Below, piece by piece: positions 23,692 to 30,981 of a DNA stretch of 35,493 nucleotides. The notes under the pieces were generated by a model. It was not told the origin of the DNA. It ran no database searches and saw only the letters and a program-made list of their open reading frames with translations. The DNA comes from Dehalococcoidia bacterium (GTDB lineage: Bacteria; Chloroflexota; Dehalococcoidia; GIF9; AB-539-J10): the NCBI GenBank assembly GCA_003556385.1, contig PWRA01000169.1, forward strand, positions 1-35,493, given 5' to 3'. Both the position numbers and the translations under genes were made by a program. Every line of letters starts with the position of its first letter. Position 1 is the stretch's first letter.

Positions 23692-24951
23692 ATGATCGAT
23701 ATCAGGCTAATCCGCGAGAATCCCGACCTGGTGCGCCGGGAACTGGAGAAGAGAGGCGATACCTTTGCCCTGGACGAAATCCTGGAGCTGGACGTCCGCT
23801 ATCGCGGCTTTCTGCGACACTCGGAGGAGTTGCGTGCCCAGCACAACGAGACAAGCAAGCAACTGGGCATGAAGAAGGAGAAGCCACCCGGGCTGATCGC
23901 CGAGATGCGTCTGGTGGGTGAGCAGATATCCGCACTGCAGCAGCAGACCAGGGAGGCAAGGGCGGCTTTGGACGCTCTGTTGCTGGAGCTACCCAATATG
24001 CCTCACAGCGGCGTTCCTGTAGGTCGAAGTGAGAGCGACAACGTCGTGGTTCGTACCTGGGGCACGCCGAAGGAATTCGCATTCGAACCCTTGCCTCATT
24101 GGGAACTGGGTGAGAAGCTGGGGATAATCGATTTCCAGCAGGGCGTGAAACTATCGGGTAGCAGGTTCTATGTTCTGAAAGGGCTGGGGGCGCAGTTACA
24201 GCGGGCCCTTATCTCGTTTATGGTCGACGTGCATGTGCGCGAACATGGCTATCGGGAAGTGTACGTTCCGGCCATGGTGAGGCGAGAATGTATGGTCAGC
24301 TCTGGCAATCTGCCCAAGTTTGGGGACAATCTGTATCGTGACGAGCAGGACGATTTCTGGTTCATACCCACGGCCGAGGTGCCGTTAACCAATCTGCACC
24401 GTGAGGAGATCCTGAAACTTGAGGACTTGCCTCTCAACTACGTGGCCTACACGCCCTGTTTTCGTAGAGAGCAGTTGGCTGCCGGGTCAGATACCAGGGG
24501 TATTAAGCGTGGACATCAGTTCGAGAAGGTGGAGCTCTACAAAGTCACCGACCCACAAAGCTCCGATAGCGAACTCGAGAATCTGGTCGCCGACGCCGAA
24601 GCTATCTGTCGGAAGGTGGCCATACCTTACCGCGTGGCGCAGTTGTGCACCGGGGAGCTTGGGTTTGCCGCGCACAAGACGTACGATATTGAGATGTGGG
24701 CGCCCGGCTGTGGCGAGTGGCTAGAGGTCAGCTCTTGCAGCAATTGCAGCGATTTCCAGGCGCGACGGGCGGGCATCCGCTATCGACCCGGGCGCGGTGC
24801 TGGAACGCAGTTTGTTCACACGCTGAACGGCTCGGGGCTTGCTCTACCGCGGGTTGTGATCGCCGTGCTGGAGAACTACCAGCAGGCCGACGGCACAGTG
24901 CTGGTGCCTGAGGTGTTGAAACCCTATTTGCAAGTCCAGTCCGGATGCTGA
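23692..24951 (+). CDS. serS: Seryl-tRNA synthetase
   Basis: 419 residues. The N-terminal long antiparallel coiled-coil arm (about 30-105) is followed by the class II core with PTAEVPLTNLHREE, motif 2 FRREQLAAGSDTRGIKRGHQFEKVE, EVSSCSNCSDFQARRAGIRYR, and motif 3 LNGSGLALPRVVIAVLENYQ. It charges tRNA-Ser and selenocysteine tRNA where present. GGAGGAGAG precedes the ATG, and only 17 bases separate it from lysS, so the two are one transcription unit. Confidence 0.97.
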   Translation: MIDIRLIRENPDLVRRELEKRGDTFALDEILELDVRYRGFLRHSEELRAQHNETSKQLGMKKEKPPGLIAEMRLVGEQISALQQQTREARAALDALLLELPNMPHSGVPVGRSESDNVVVRTWGTPKEFAFEPLPHWELGEKLGIIDFQQGVKLSGSRFYVLKGLGAQLQRALISFMVDVHVREHGYREVYVPAMVRRECMVSSGNLPKFGDNLYRDEQDDFWFIPTAEVPLTNLHREEILKLEDLPLNYVAYTPCFRREQLAAGSDTRGIKRGHQFEKVELYKVTDPQSSDSELENLVADAEAICRKVAIPYRVAQLCTGELGFAAHKTYDIEMWAPGCGEWLEVSSCSNCSDFQARRAGIRYRPGRGAGTQFVHTLNGSGLALPRVVIAVLENYQQADGTVLVPEVLKPYLQVQSGC

Positions 24952-24958
24952 AGGACGC

Positions 24959-24984
24959 TGCTTTGACAGGTGCTTTGACAGGTG
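24959..24984 (+). repeat. Tandem 12-base duplication carrying two -35 boxes
   Basis: TGCTTTGACAGG is repeated in tandem, giving two TTGACA hexamers at 24963 and 24975. Only the first is correctly spaced from the -10. Confidence 0.8.
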
Positions 24985-24991
24985 TTATCAT
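24963..24991 (+). promoter_or_regulatory. Promoter and palindromic operator candidate of the CorC-type gene
   Basis: TTGACA (24963-24968), 17-base spacer, TATCAT (24986-24991). The -10 lies inside the 17-base near-perfect palindrome GGTGTTATCATATCACC (24981-24997), in which seven of eight half-site positions match. A repressor bound there would block RNA polymerase. Leader of about 80 bases follows. Confidence 0.68.
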
Positions 24992-25077
24992 ATCACCCAT
25001 AGGATACATTGGATTCAGACTCGATTGTGGCAGCATGCTCAGTTCGGTTGAGGCGGGGGCGTAGGGCACGGTAAGAA

Positions 25078-26352
25078 GTGGATGCCGGCGATAGTTGGCT
25101 TCTGGCCGTTTTTCTAGCGTGCCTGGCACTTTCAGCCTTCTTCTCCAGTGCGGAGTCGGCCCTGGTTGCAATGCCCAAGCTCCGTCTGCGCTATCTCGTG
25201 GAGAGCGGGGTAAAAGGTGCCGACAAGCTAGCCAAAATCGCTGAGAAGCCCGAGCGATTCCTTGCTACGGTGCTGCTCGGCAACAATCTGGTTAACGTAG
25301 CTGTGGCCACACTGGGCACTATCATGGCGGTGGCCTCTTTCGGTCCCGAGAGGGGCCCCATCATCAGCATTTTCGGCGTCACGGTGCTGATTCTGATATT
25401 CGGAGAGGTCATCCCCAAGACACTGGCTGTTCATCATTCTCAGCGGCTTGCTCTGGCGTACGTAAACCCACTGAGAATAATAGAACTGTCTCTGTACCCT
25501 TTCGTGCTGGCGCTGGACCGGATCGGGTTTGGTTTCAGCAGGCTGATAGGCGTGTCGGACGAGGATAAGAAGCTGGTCAGCGAGGGCGAGATACTGTCTG
25601 CGATAAGTGCCGGGGAGAGTGAAGGTGTAGTGGAGGAAGGTGAAGCGAAGATACTGCAGAAGGTGTTCGAGTTCACCGATCGTCCGGTAAGCAAGGTGAT
25701 GGTGCCCAGGACAGAGATCACGTGGGTGGAGCAGGGGACGACGCTGAGTAGCTTCCTGGAACTCTACTCCAGGATGCGGTACAGTCGATTCCCTGTATAC
25801 AGGGAGAACACCGATAATGTGGTAGGGATGCTGCACGCCAAGGATGTGCTGATGAAGCTGACCGAGGATGCTGCGGGTAGAGAGAGCATCATCGATGATC
25901 TGGTACGGCCCACCTATTTCGTCCCCGAGAGCAAGCACCTGGGAGAACTCCTGGCCGAGATGCGAGATGGCGGACACCATGCAGCGATAGTTGTGGATGA
26001 GTTTGGCGGCGTGGCCGGAATGGTTACCCTCGGACTGCTAACCGAGGAGATCGTCGGCGATATCCACGACGAGTTGACAGGCCATGAAAGGGACTTCATA
26101 GTAACCGGTGATAGTACTTACCAGCTTGACGGCGGATTCAGAGTTGATGATGCGAATGAGGAGCTGGATCTGGAGCTGCCGAGCGGAGACTACGAAACGG
26201 TAGCCGGGTTTATCCTCAGTCACCTTGGCCGAATACCCAAGCAGGGCGAACAATTCAGGTATCAGAACCTCAAATTCGTGGTCACCGAAATGCGCGGCCT
26301 GAAGATATCGAAAGTCATACTGACCAGGGAAAAGGGGGACACTCCGTGCTGA
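25078..26352 (+). CDS. CNNM/CorC-type membrane protein (hemolysin-C family)
   Basis: 424 residues. N-terminal CNNM (DUF21) membrane domain with hydrophobic segments at about 7-25, 60-80, 92-112 and 125-145, and the motif AFFSSAESALVAM. Two CBS repeats follow (about 200-325: VMVPRTEITWVEQGTTL; PTYFVPESKHLGELL), then the CorC/HlyC C-terminal domain (DGGFRVDDANEELDLELPSGDYETVAGFIL). Such proteins sit in the inner membrane and are linked to Mg2+/Co2+ or other cation efflux and homeostasis, not true haemolysis. The start is GTG; the Shine-Dalgarno is weak. It is the first gene after a strong promoter with a palindrome on its -10, so it may be regulated. Confidence 0.92.
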   Translation: MDAGDSWLLAVFLACLALSAFFSSAESALVAMPKLRLRYLVESGVKGADKLAKIAEKPERFLATVLLGNNLVNVAVATLGTIMAVASFGPERGPIISIFGVTVLILIFGEVIPKTLAVHHSQRLALAYVNPLRIIELSLYPFVLALDRIGFGFSRLIGVSDEDKKLVSEGEILSAISAGESEGVVEEGEAKILQKVFEFTDRPVSKVMVPRTEITWVEQGTTLSSFLELYSRMRYSRFPVYRENTDNVVGMLHAKDVLMKLTEDAAGRESIIDDLVRPTYFVPESKHLGELLAEMRDGGHHAAIVVDEFGGVAGMVTLGLLTEEIVGDIHDELTGHERDFIVTGDSTYQLDGGFRVDDANEELDLELPSGDYETVAGFILSHLGRIPKQGEQFRYQNLKFVVTEMRGLKISKVILTREKGDTPC

Positions 26353-26418
26353 GGCCTGTAGGCATACACCGGGTGAGACGCTGATGCAGGGTCAGGACCA
26401 CGTTCGTTTTCTCCGGGA

Positions 26419-27054
26419 ATGGGGGTGCTACCGTTGAAGCTGATTCTGGTGAGACACGGTGAGACCGACTGGAACAAGGACAAGCGTGTCCAGGGATGGG
26501 ACAGCGATATTGAGTTGAACGAGACCGGACTTGAACAGGCCAGGAAGGTGGCCGCCTTTCTCAAGGATGAGAAGATCGTTGCCGTACTCGCCAGTCCCAT
26601 GCGGCGAGCGCGAGCTACCGCAGAACCGATAGCGAGATGTCACGGACTGCAGGTAGAGGTTGATGAAATGCTCAAGGAGATTAGAGTCGGAGAACTGGAG
26701 GGCATGTCCGTTGCCAACCTGGGGACCACGTTCAGCCAGTTTCTGGTGCGGCGATGGCGGGAGGGACAGCCGGCGGCGACAACCGGCGGAGAGTCGCTGC
26801 TGGAACTGCAGGAGAGGGCCTGGGAAGCGGTTGAACGTCTGCTGGAAAGGCACATAGGCAATCCGGGGCATGACGATGAGAAGGCAGTTGTCATAGTCAG
26901 CCACTTCTTTGTCACGTTGGCCATCATAATGAGGGCCCTAAACCTACCCCCGGACTGCTTTGCGAGGTTCAAGGTGGATCTCGGGGGAGTGAGCGTGCTG
27001 GAGTTTGCGCACTACGGGACTCGCCTGTTGACGTTCAACGACACCTCCTATTAG
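26419..27054 (+). CDS. Histidine phosphatase family protein (phosphoglycerate-mutase-like)
   Basis: 211 residues. The phosphoryl-accepting RHG motif lies in LILVRHGETDWNKDKRVQGW, with SPMRRARATAEPI, EIRVGELEGM and the second catalytic His in VIVSHFFVTL. The family includes phosphoglycerate mutase, alpha-ribazole phosphatase (CobC) and broad phosphatases; the sequence alone does not decide. A CobC role would suit a corrinoid-dependent organism, but no cobalamin genes adjoin. An in-frame TTG at 26434 (giving MKLILVRHG) is an alternative start. It lies between the CorC-type gene and tilS in a compact row. Confidence 0.88.
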   Translation: MGVLPLKLILVRHGETDWNKDKRVQGWDSDIELNETGLEQARKVAAFLKDEKIVAVLASPMRRARATAEPIARCHGLQVEVDEMLKEIRVGELEGMSVANLGTTFSQFLVRRWREGQPAATTGGESLLELQERAWEAVERLLERHIGNPGHDDEKAVVIVSHFFVTLAIIMRALNLPPDCFARFKVDLGGVSVLEFAHYGTRLLTFNDTSY

Positions 27055-27091
27055 TATCGATGGCGGAGAGCGATTCCACGTAGGAGTCCCT

Positions 27092-28603
27092 ATGACCGAA
27101 AGTGGGATTGAGGCACTAGTCCTGGCCTTCATTTCGCGGCATCGGCTCGTCGCCGGCGATGAGACCGTGGTGGTGGGTGTATCAGGCGGTGCCGATTCGG
27201 TCTGCCTGCTTCACATACTGGCGGGATGCCGGGGCCGATTAGGGATAGGGCTGCACGTGGCTCATCTCAACCATGAGCTCCGGGAGGCTGAGGCTGAGGC
27301 TGATGCTGAATATGTGTCTGCGCTTGCCGGTTCGCTAGGGATTCCAGTTACGATCGGTAGGGAGGGCGTAGCTGCTTACAGGGCTGAAAGGGCCTGCTCT
27401 CTTGAGGAGGCGGCCCGCGAACTGCGGTATCGTTTTCTGATCAGGGTGGCTGCGGAGATAGGGGCCAATCGGATAGCCGTCGGTCATACCAGGGACGATC
27501 ACGTCGAGACGATCCTCATGCATATCCTGCGCGGTACAGGCACGAGTGGTCTGCGGGGACTCCTGCCCTGCAGGTCGCTGCCCGGGTGGGGGCAGGATTG
27601 GGTGCCACAGTCCGGTGATGCCCTGGTGATCAGGCCTCTTCTTGAGACTGCTAGAGAGGAGACTGTGCGTTACTGCCAGGAACAGCGACTGTACCCGCGT
27701 GTCGATGCTTCCAATGTGTCGCTGTCGTTCTTCCGTAATCGCCTACGCATCCACCTTCTGCCGGCGCTGAGGGAGTACAACCCGGCCATTGATCGGGCCC
27801 TGCTTCGTCTGGCTGATGTGTCCCAAGAGGATAGCGCCTTCATTGAACTACAGGCGGCACGGCTCTGGGATGAAGCGGCCGGTCAGGAGGAACACGGTGC
27901 TGTTCAGCTGGATGTAGAGAAGACTGCGAACTCGCCGATAGCGCTGCAGAGGCAGTTATTGCGGATGGCCCTGGGCACGGTGGCAGGGAATACAAGAGAC
28001 ATAGAGATCAATCATGTCGAAGCCGTCAGAAGACTGCTGGAGAGACCTGTGGGAAAGTGGCTGTTGCTGCCTCACGGGGTTGTCTGCTGGCGTGAGTACG
28101 GCCGGCTGGTGGTCGGCAGACTGACGCCGCCAGACGATGAGGCCGCAAGAGAGCGACCATGGCTTGCGCCGGTGCCTTTCGCCCGGCTGGAAGGACAGTT
28201 TTCTCTCAATGTGCCTGGAGAGACGGCCCTGCCGGGATGGAGGGTGCGGGCCAGCATACTCCGCGACCAACAGGTTTCTTCGTTATCCACGAGTATTCCT
28301 CCCGCGGATGAGGATGATGGCCCGTGCGGCTTTGTTGCCGATTTCGATCTGCAGAAGACAGGTAGCAACCTTTTCGTCCGTACCCGTCGGCCGGGGGACC
28401 GGTTTTACCCCCTGGGCATGGACTCCCCCAAGAAGCTTCAGGATTTCATGGTCGATTCCAAGATACCTCGTTCATGGCGGGATTATGTCCCGATAGTGTC
28501 TTCCGAAAGGCACATTGCCTGGGTCGTGGGATGGCGTATCGATGATAGGGTCAAGGTGACAGCGGACACCAGGCATGTGCTTCGTCTGGAGTTCATTGGA
28601 TGA
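27092..28603 (+). CDS. tilS: tRNA(Ile)-lysidine synthase
   Basis: 503 residues. The PP-loop VVVGVSGGADSVCLLHIL near residue 30 binds ATP; HLNHELREAEAEAD, AVGHTRDDHVETILMHILRGTG and SFFRNRLRIHLLPAL are typical of TilS. The C-terminal TilS domain (GDRFYPLGMDSPKKLQDFMVDSKIPRSWRD ... WVVGWRIDDRVKV) is intact. The enzyme converts C34 of the AUA-reading tRNA-Ile to lysidine and is essential. GGAG lies six bases before the ATG. It overlaps the Smr gene by four bases. Confidence 0.96.
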   Translation: MTESGIEALVLAFISRHRLVAGDETVVVGVSGGADSVCLLHILAGCRGRLGIGLHVAHLNHELREAEAEADAEYVSALAGSLGIPVTIGREGVAAYRAERACSLEEAARELRYRFLIRVAAEIGANRIAVGHTRDDHVETILMHILRGTGTSGLRGLLPCRSLPGWGQDWVPQSGDALVIRPLLETAREETVRYCQEQRLYPRVDASNVSLSFFRNRLRIHLLPALREYNPAIDRALLRLADVSQEDSAFIELQAARLWDEAAGQEEHGAVQLDVEKTANSPIALQRQLLRMALGTVAGNTRDIEINHVEAVRRLLERPVGKWLLLPHGVVCWREYGRLVVGRLTPPDDEAARERPWLAPVPFARLEGQFSLNVPGETALPGWRVRASILRDQQVSSLSTSIPPADEDDGPCGFVADFDLQKTGSNLFVRTRRPGDRFYPLGMDSPKKLQDFMVDSKIPRSWRDYVPIVSSERHIAWVVGWRIDDRVKVTADTRHVLRLEFIG

Positions 28604-28863
28604 CCGGGAAGGCAGTGGACACAGAGTTGCTTTTGCGTCATCTCACCGTCGATGAAGCGCTAAGCCGCCTTGACCAGTATCTCTACGATGCGTATATGGC
28701 GGCCCTGTCATGCGTGCGGATTGTGCACGGCAAGGGAGAGGGGAGGTTACGCGGTGCGGTGCATCGCGCGCTTGCCAGGCACCCTCTGGTGAAATCGTAT
28801 CGCCTGGGCGACTACGGAGAGGGAGGCTACGGTGTCACTATGGTGGAGTTGAGGGAGCGTTGA
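28600..28863 (+). CDS. Stand-alone Smr domain protein
   Basis: 87 residues. VDEALSRLDQYLYDAYMAAL is followed by the Smr core VRIVHGKGEGRLRGAVHRAL, RHPLVKSYRLGDYGEGGYGVTMVEL. It resembles the C-terminal Smr domain of MutS2, a nucleic-acid-binding or nicking module also linked to ribosome rescue. The MutS2 ATPase is absent, so this is the isolated form. The usual LDLRG-like N-terminal motif is altered (LLLRHLTVDEA). The ATG overlaps the tilS stop, so the two are co-translated. Confidence 0.88.
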   Translation: MTGKAVDTELLLRHLTVDEALSRLDQYLYDAYMAALSCVRIVHGKGEGRLRGAVHRALARHPLVKSYRLGDYGEGGYGVTMVELRER

Positions 28864-28875
28864 GTTCGTATCGGT

Positions 28876-28903
28876 AATGGCGGGGTTTGGACCAGGCGCC
28901 ATT
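28876..28903. repeat. Inverted repeat abutting the coiled-coil gene promoter
   Basis: Perfect seven-base arms AATGGCG (28876-28882) and CGCCATT (28897-28903), with an inner GGT/ACC. It begins 12 bases after the Smr stop and overlaps the -35 (28902) by two bases. No U-tract. Confidence 0.5.
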
Positions 28904-28931
28904 GCTTATCTGCGGCGGAAGGTATTATAAT
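28902..28931 (+). promoter_or_regulatory. Promoter of the coiled-coil protein gene
   Basis: TTGCTT (28902-28907), 18-base spacer, TATAAT (28926-28931); leader about 20 bases with GGGGGTGA before the ATG at 28959. Confidence 0.65.
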
Positions 28932-28958
28932 GAGTGAGTTGGCCATGGGGGTGAAAGC

Positions 28959-29561
28959 ATGGATACGGTAAAAGAAGCAGTGCTGGGAGAGCGGGTTGTT
29001 GCCGGGAGAGAAGATCTGACAGGCAAGGTCGGGGAAGCGCAAAGCGAGGTAGCATTCCTGAAGAGGCGGCTTGACAGGCTGTCAAAGCTGCAATCGCTGC
29101 TCAAGGAGAAGTACTACAGCAGACTCGATAGCCTATCGAGTGAGCTGGATAGCCTGGAGAAGCAGCAATGGGAGCTAAAGAGCCTGGAGAAACAAACCAA
29201 AACTAACAAAGTAAGGCGCTCGATTATCAAGAGACAAATAGAAAGTCTTGAGAGGCGCAAGAAGACCATTAGTGAGGCCATAAAGCAGGTGGCCGGGTAC
29301 GAGAAGGCGAGTAACTCGCAGGCTGCACTGATTGAAGATGAACGGGAGGTCCTGGCCCAACGGATTCACGACCTGGAGCAGGTGTTGGAGCTTGCGGGTC
29401 AGGCGGATCTCAACAAGAAGGAACTGGACATCGTTAGTCGGCGGGTAGATGCTACACAGGCATTGCTGAAAGAGCAGGAAATGGACCTGAGTAAGAGGAC
29501 CATAGACCTGCTCTTCGAATTCTACATACCACCTAAGAACAATAGGCGTATCAAGTTCTAA
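28959..29561 (+). CDS. Coiled-coil protein of unknown function
   Basis: 200 residues, not assigned to a family. Almost the whole chain (about 20-180) is heptad-rich helix: AFLKRRLDRLSKLQSLLKEK, LSSELDSLEKQQWELKSLEK, IKRQIESLERRKKTISEAI, IHDLEQVLELAGQADLNKKE. No signal peptide, membrane segment or Cys is present. The C-terminus becomes basic (PPKNNRRIKF), which might contact nucleic acid or membrane lipids. It has its own good promoter and is convergent with the radical SAM gene, so it is probably monocistronic. A DNA-associated or structural role is possible but unproven. Confidence 0.75.
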   Translation: MDTVKEAVLGERVVAGREDLTGKVGEAQSEVAFLKRRLDRLSKLQSLLKEKYYSRLDSLSSELDSLEKQQWELKSLEKQTKTNKVRRSIIKRQIESLERRKKTISEAIKQVAGYEKASNSQAALIEDEREVLAQRIHDLEQVLELAGQADLNKKELDIVSRRVDATQALLKEQEMDLSKRTIDLLFEFYIPPKNNRRIKF

Positions 29562-29597
29562 ATCGTTCGCCGGTGTCAAACGGTGGTTTCGCTGCTT

Positions 29598-30725
29598 CTA
29601 TCTCAGCTTTCCGATCGTCACCGGCCGGGGGCTTATCAGTTTCGGTTGGCGGCAGGGTGGATTGGACAGGTGCCGGCACGAGACATGGCAGTTGGCAGTG
29701 CAGCCCGGCACAGGTCTGAAACGGCCATCGAGTTGCTTACGGGTAAAGGGTACGGGTAGCCCTTCACAGTGAGGAATACTCCCTGAGTCGCTCTCGGCGG
29801 CGGATAGCTCCTGGCAGGAGGCATAGGTCAACCCCCGGGCTTCAGCCAGGTCCTTCACCGCGCGGTGAAAGCGGAGCCTCAAATCCCTTCGCAGGCGGTA
29901 GCCTCTTCCCGACCAATCCGCCTCGTATACGTAATCCTGTTCGAATGCCCTGGCCGCCAGGGGCGATAGATGTCGGATTGTGTTGTGCATGCGCTGCCAG
30001 GTGCCGGCGCCTCCGTCGCCCGTCGATCCTGAGCGCCTGCCGAATAGCCTGCCCGTGCCGGCAGTGACATGCCTGGTGCCGGCCGAAGCGAACAGGTCAA
30101 GCAATCCAGCTATATTGGTAAGCCATGAATCGCCGTACAGGGCATAGAGTAGATGGACAAAGACAGGGTCAAGGCGAACCACTGTGTCAATGCCGTTTGT
30201 CGAGAGTCTGCGAAGTGCGCCTGCTCTGACCTCCAGCGAAGGTGCCCCGGGCGACAGAGTCTCCAGCATCTCCTTAGTGCCTTCGATGGTGAGCGCCACA
30301 AACTTGGGTCTGTATTGGGCGAACCGGGGCAACTCCAGGAGAAACGAGGCATCGTTCTTTGTCGTGACGAAGAAGGAAACACCGTAGTCCATCAGAAGCT
30401 GTATCAGCCTCTTCACCTCTCTCCTCAGTTCCGGTATCGCCTGGCAGGGATCGGAGACATTAGACACCGAAACGGGAGGGCACAGATCGAGTTTGCTGAG
30501 GTCCCTGTCCACCAGCTCCGGCAGGTTGCTGTAGACAAGGGTATCCCGGGAGTGGTTGGAGTATATCGCTTTGCTGGCGTAGCAGTAGATACAGCTGTGG
30601 AGGCATTGGTTCGGTCCTGGAGGCGTGACATTGATGATCCAGCAATGGAGGCACTTGCGCTCGGGCGATGAGTAGGGGAAGTCATGGAAGGTCGAGCTCT
30701 TTTTGGGTACTAGCCTGACCGGCAT
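29598..30725 (-). CDS. SPL-like radical SAM protein
   Basis: 375 residues. The radical SAM cluster is Cys41, Cys45, Cys48 (CLHSCIYCYAS). The N-terminal region and PVSVSNVSDPCQAIPE, FFVTTKNDASFL, VRLDPVF resemble the spore photoproduct lyase family. A C-terminal cluster, Cys342, Cys346, Cys350, Cys358 (CTANCHVSC ... PPC), could bind another Fe-S centre. Another Cys pair, CLHC at 25-28, precedes the radical SAM motif. Since no sporulation gene is present here, thymine-dimer repair of spores is unlikely as the role; the reaction is unknown. The -10 box lies just before the ATG, so a leaderless message is likely. Confidence 0.82.
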   Translation of the reverse strand: MPVRLVPKKSSTFHDFPYSSPERKCLHCWIINVTPPGPNQCLHSCIYCYASKAIYSNHSRDTLVYSNLPELVDRDLSKLDLCPPVSVSNVSDPCQAIPELRREVKRLIQLLMDYGVSFFVTTKNDASFLLELPRFAQYRPKFVALTIEGTKEMLETLSPGAPSLEVRAGALRRLSTNGIDTVVRLDPVFVHLLYALYGDSWLTNIAGLLDLFASAGTRHVTAGTGRLFGRRSGSTGDGGAGTWQRMHNTIRHLSPLAARAFEQDYVYEADWSGRGYRLRRDLRLRFHRAVKDLAEARGLTYASCQELSAAESDSGSIPHCEGLPVPFTRKQLDGRFRPVPGCTANCHVSCRHLSNPPCRQPKLISPRPVTIGKLR

Positions 30726-30731
30726 GCCGTA

Positions 30732-30737
30732 ATTCTA
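30732..30737 (-). promoter_or_regulatory. -10 box of the SPL-like gene
   Basis: Minus strand TAGAAT ends six bases before the ATG at 30725; no Shine-Dalgarno and no clear -35. A leaderless message is expected if used. Confidence 0.38.
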
Positions 30738-30833
30738 GCAGCTAACGCGATTTCTGATCTTCATCTCGCTCCCAGACTAGCTTAGCGAAAGAAGACTTCG
30801 TCCCCGTATGATTACCGTGGCGCATGGCGGTCA

Positions 30834-30863
30834 TTGCCTGTACGCAGCCAGAGATTCTATAAT
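30834..30863 (+). promoter_or_regulatory. Promoter of the CoA-transferase gene
   Basis: TTGCCT (30834-30839), 18-base spacer, TATAAT (30858-30863). Leader of about 110 bases to the ATG at 30982 with GAGGTG before it. A short inverted repeat (ACCG 30814-30817 / CGGT 30828-30831) ends two bases before the -35. No riboswitch core recognised in the leader. Confidence 0.7.
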
Positions 30864-30981
30864 GCAGCTATCAGCGATCGACAGCCGGAGTAGAGATGCG
30901 GTATTCTTCAGGCGTTTCCTCCGGGCCAGAGTGATGAATGGATGCTTGTGTCGGTAGAGCCTATGAGATTGAGGTGTACCT

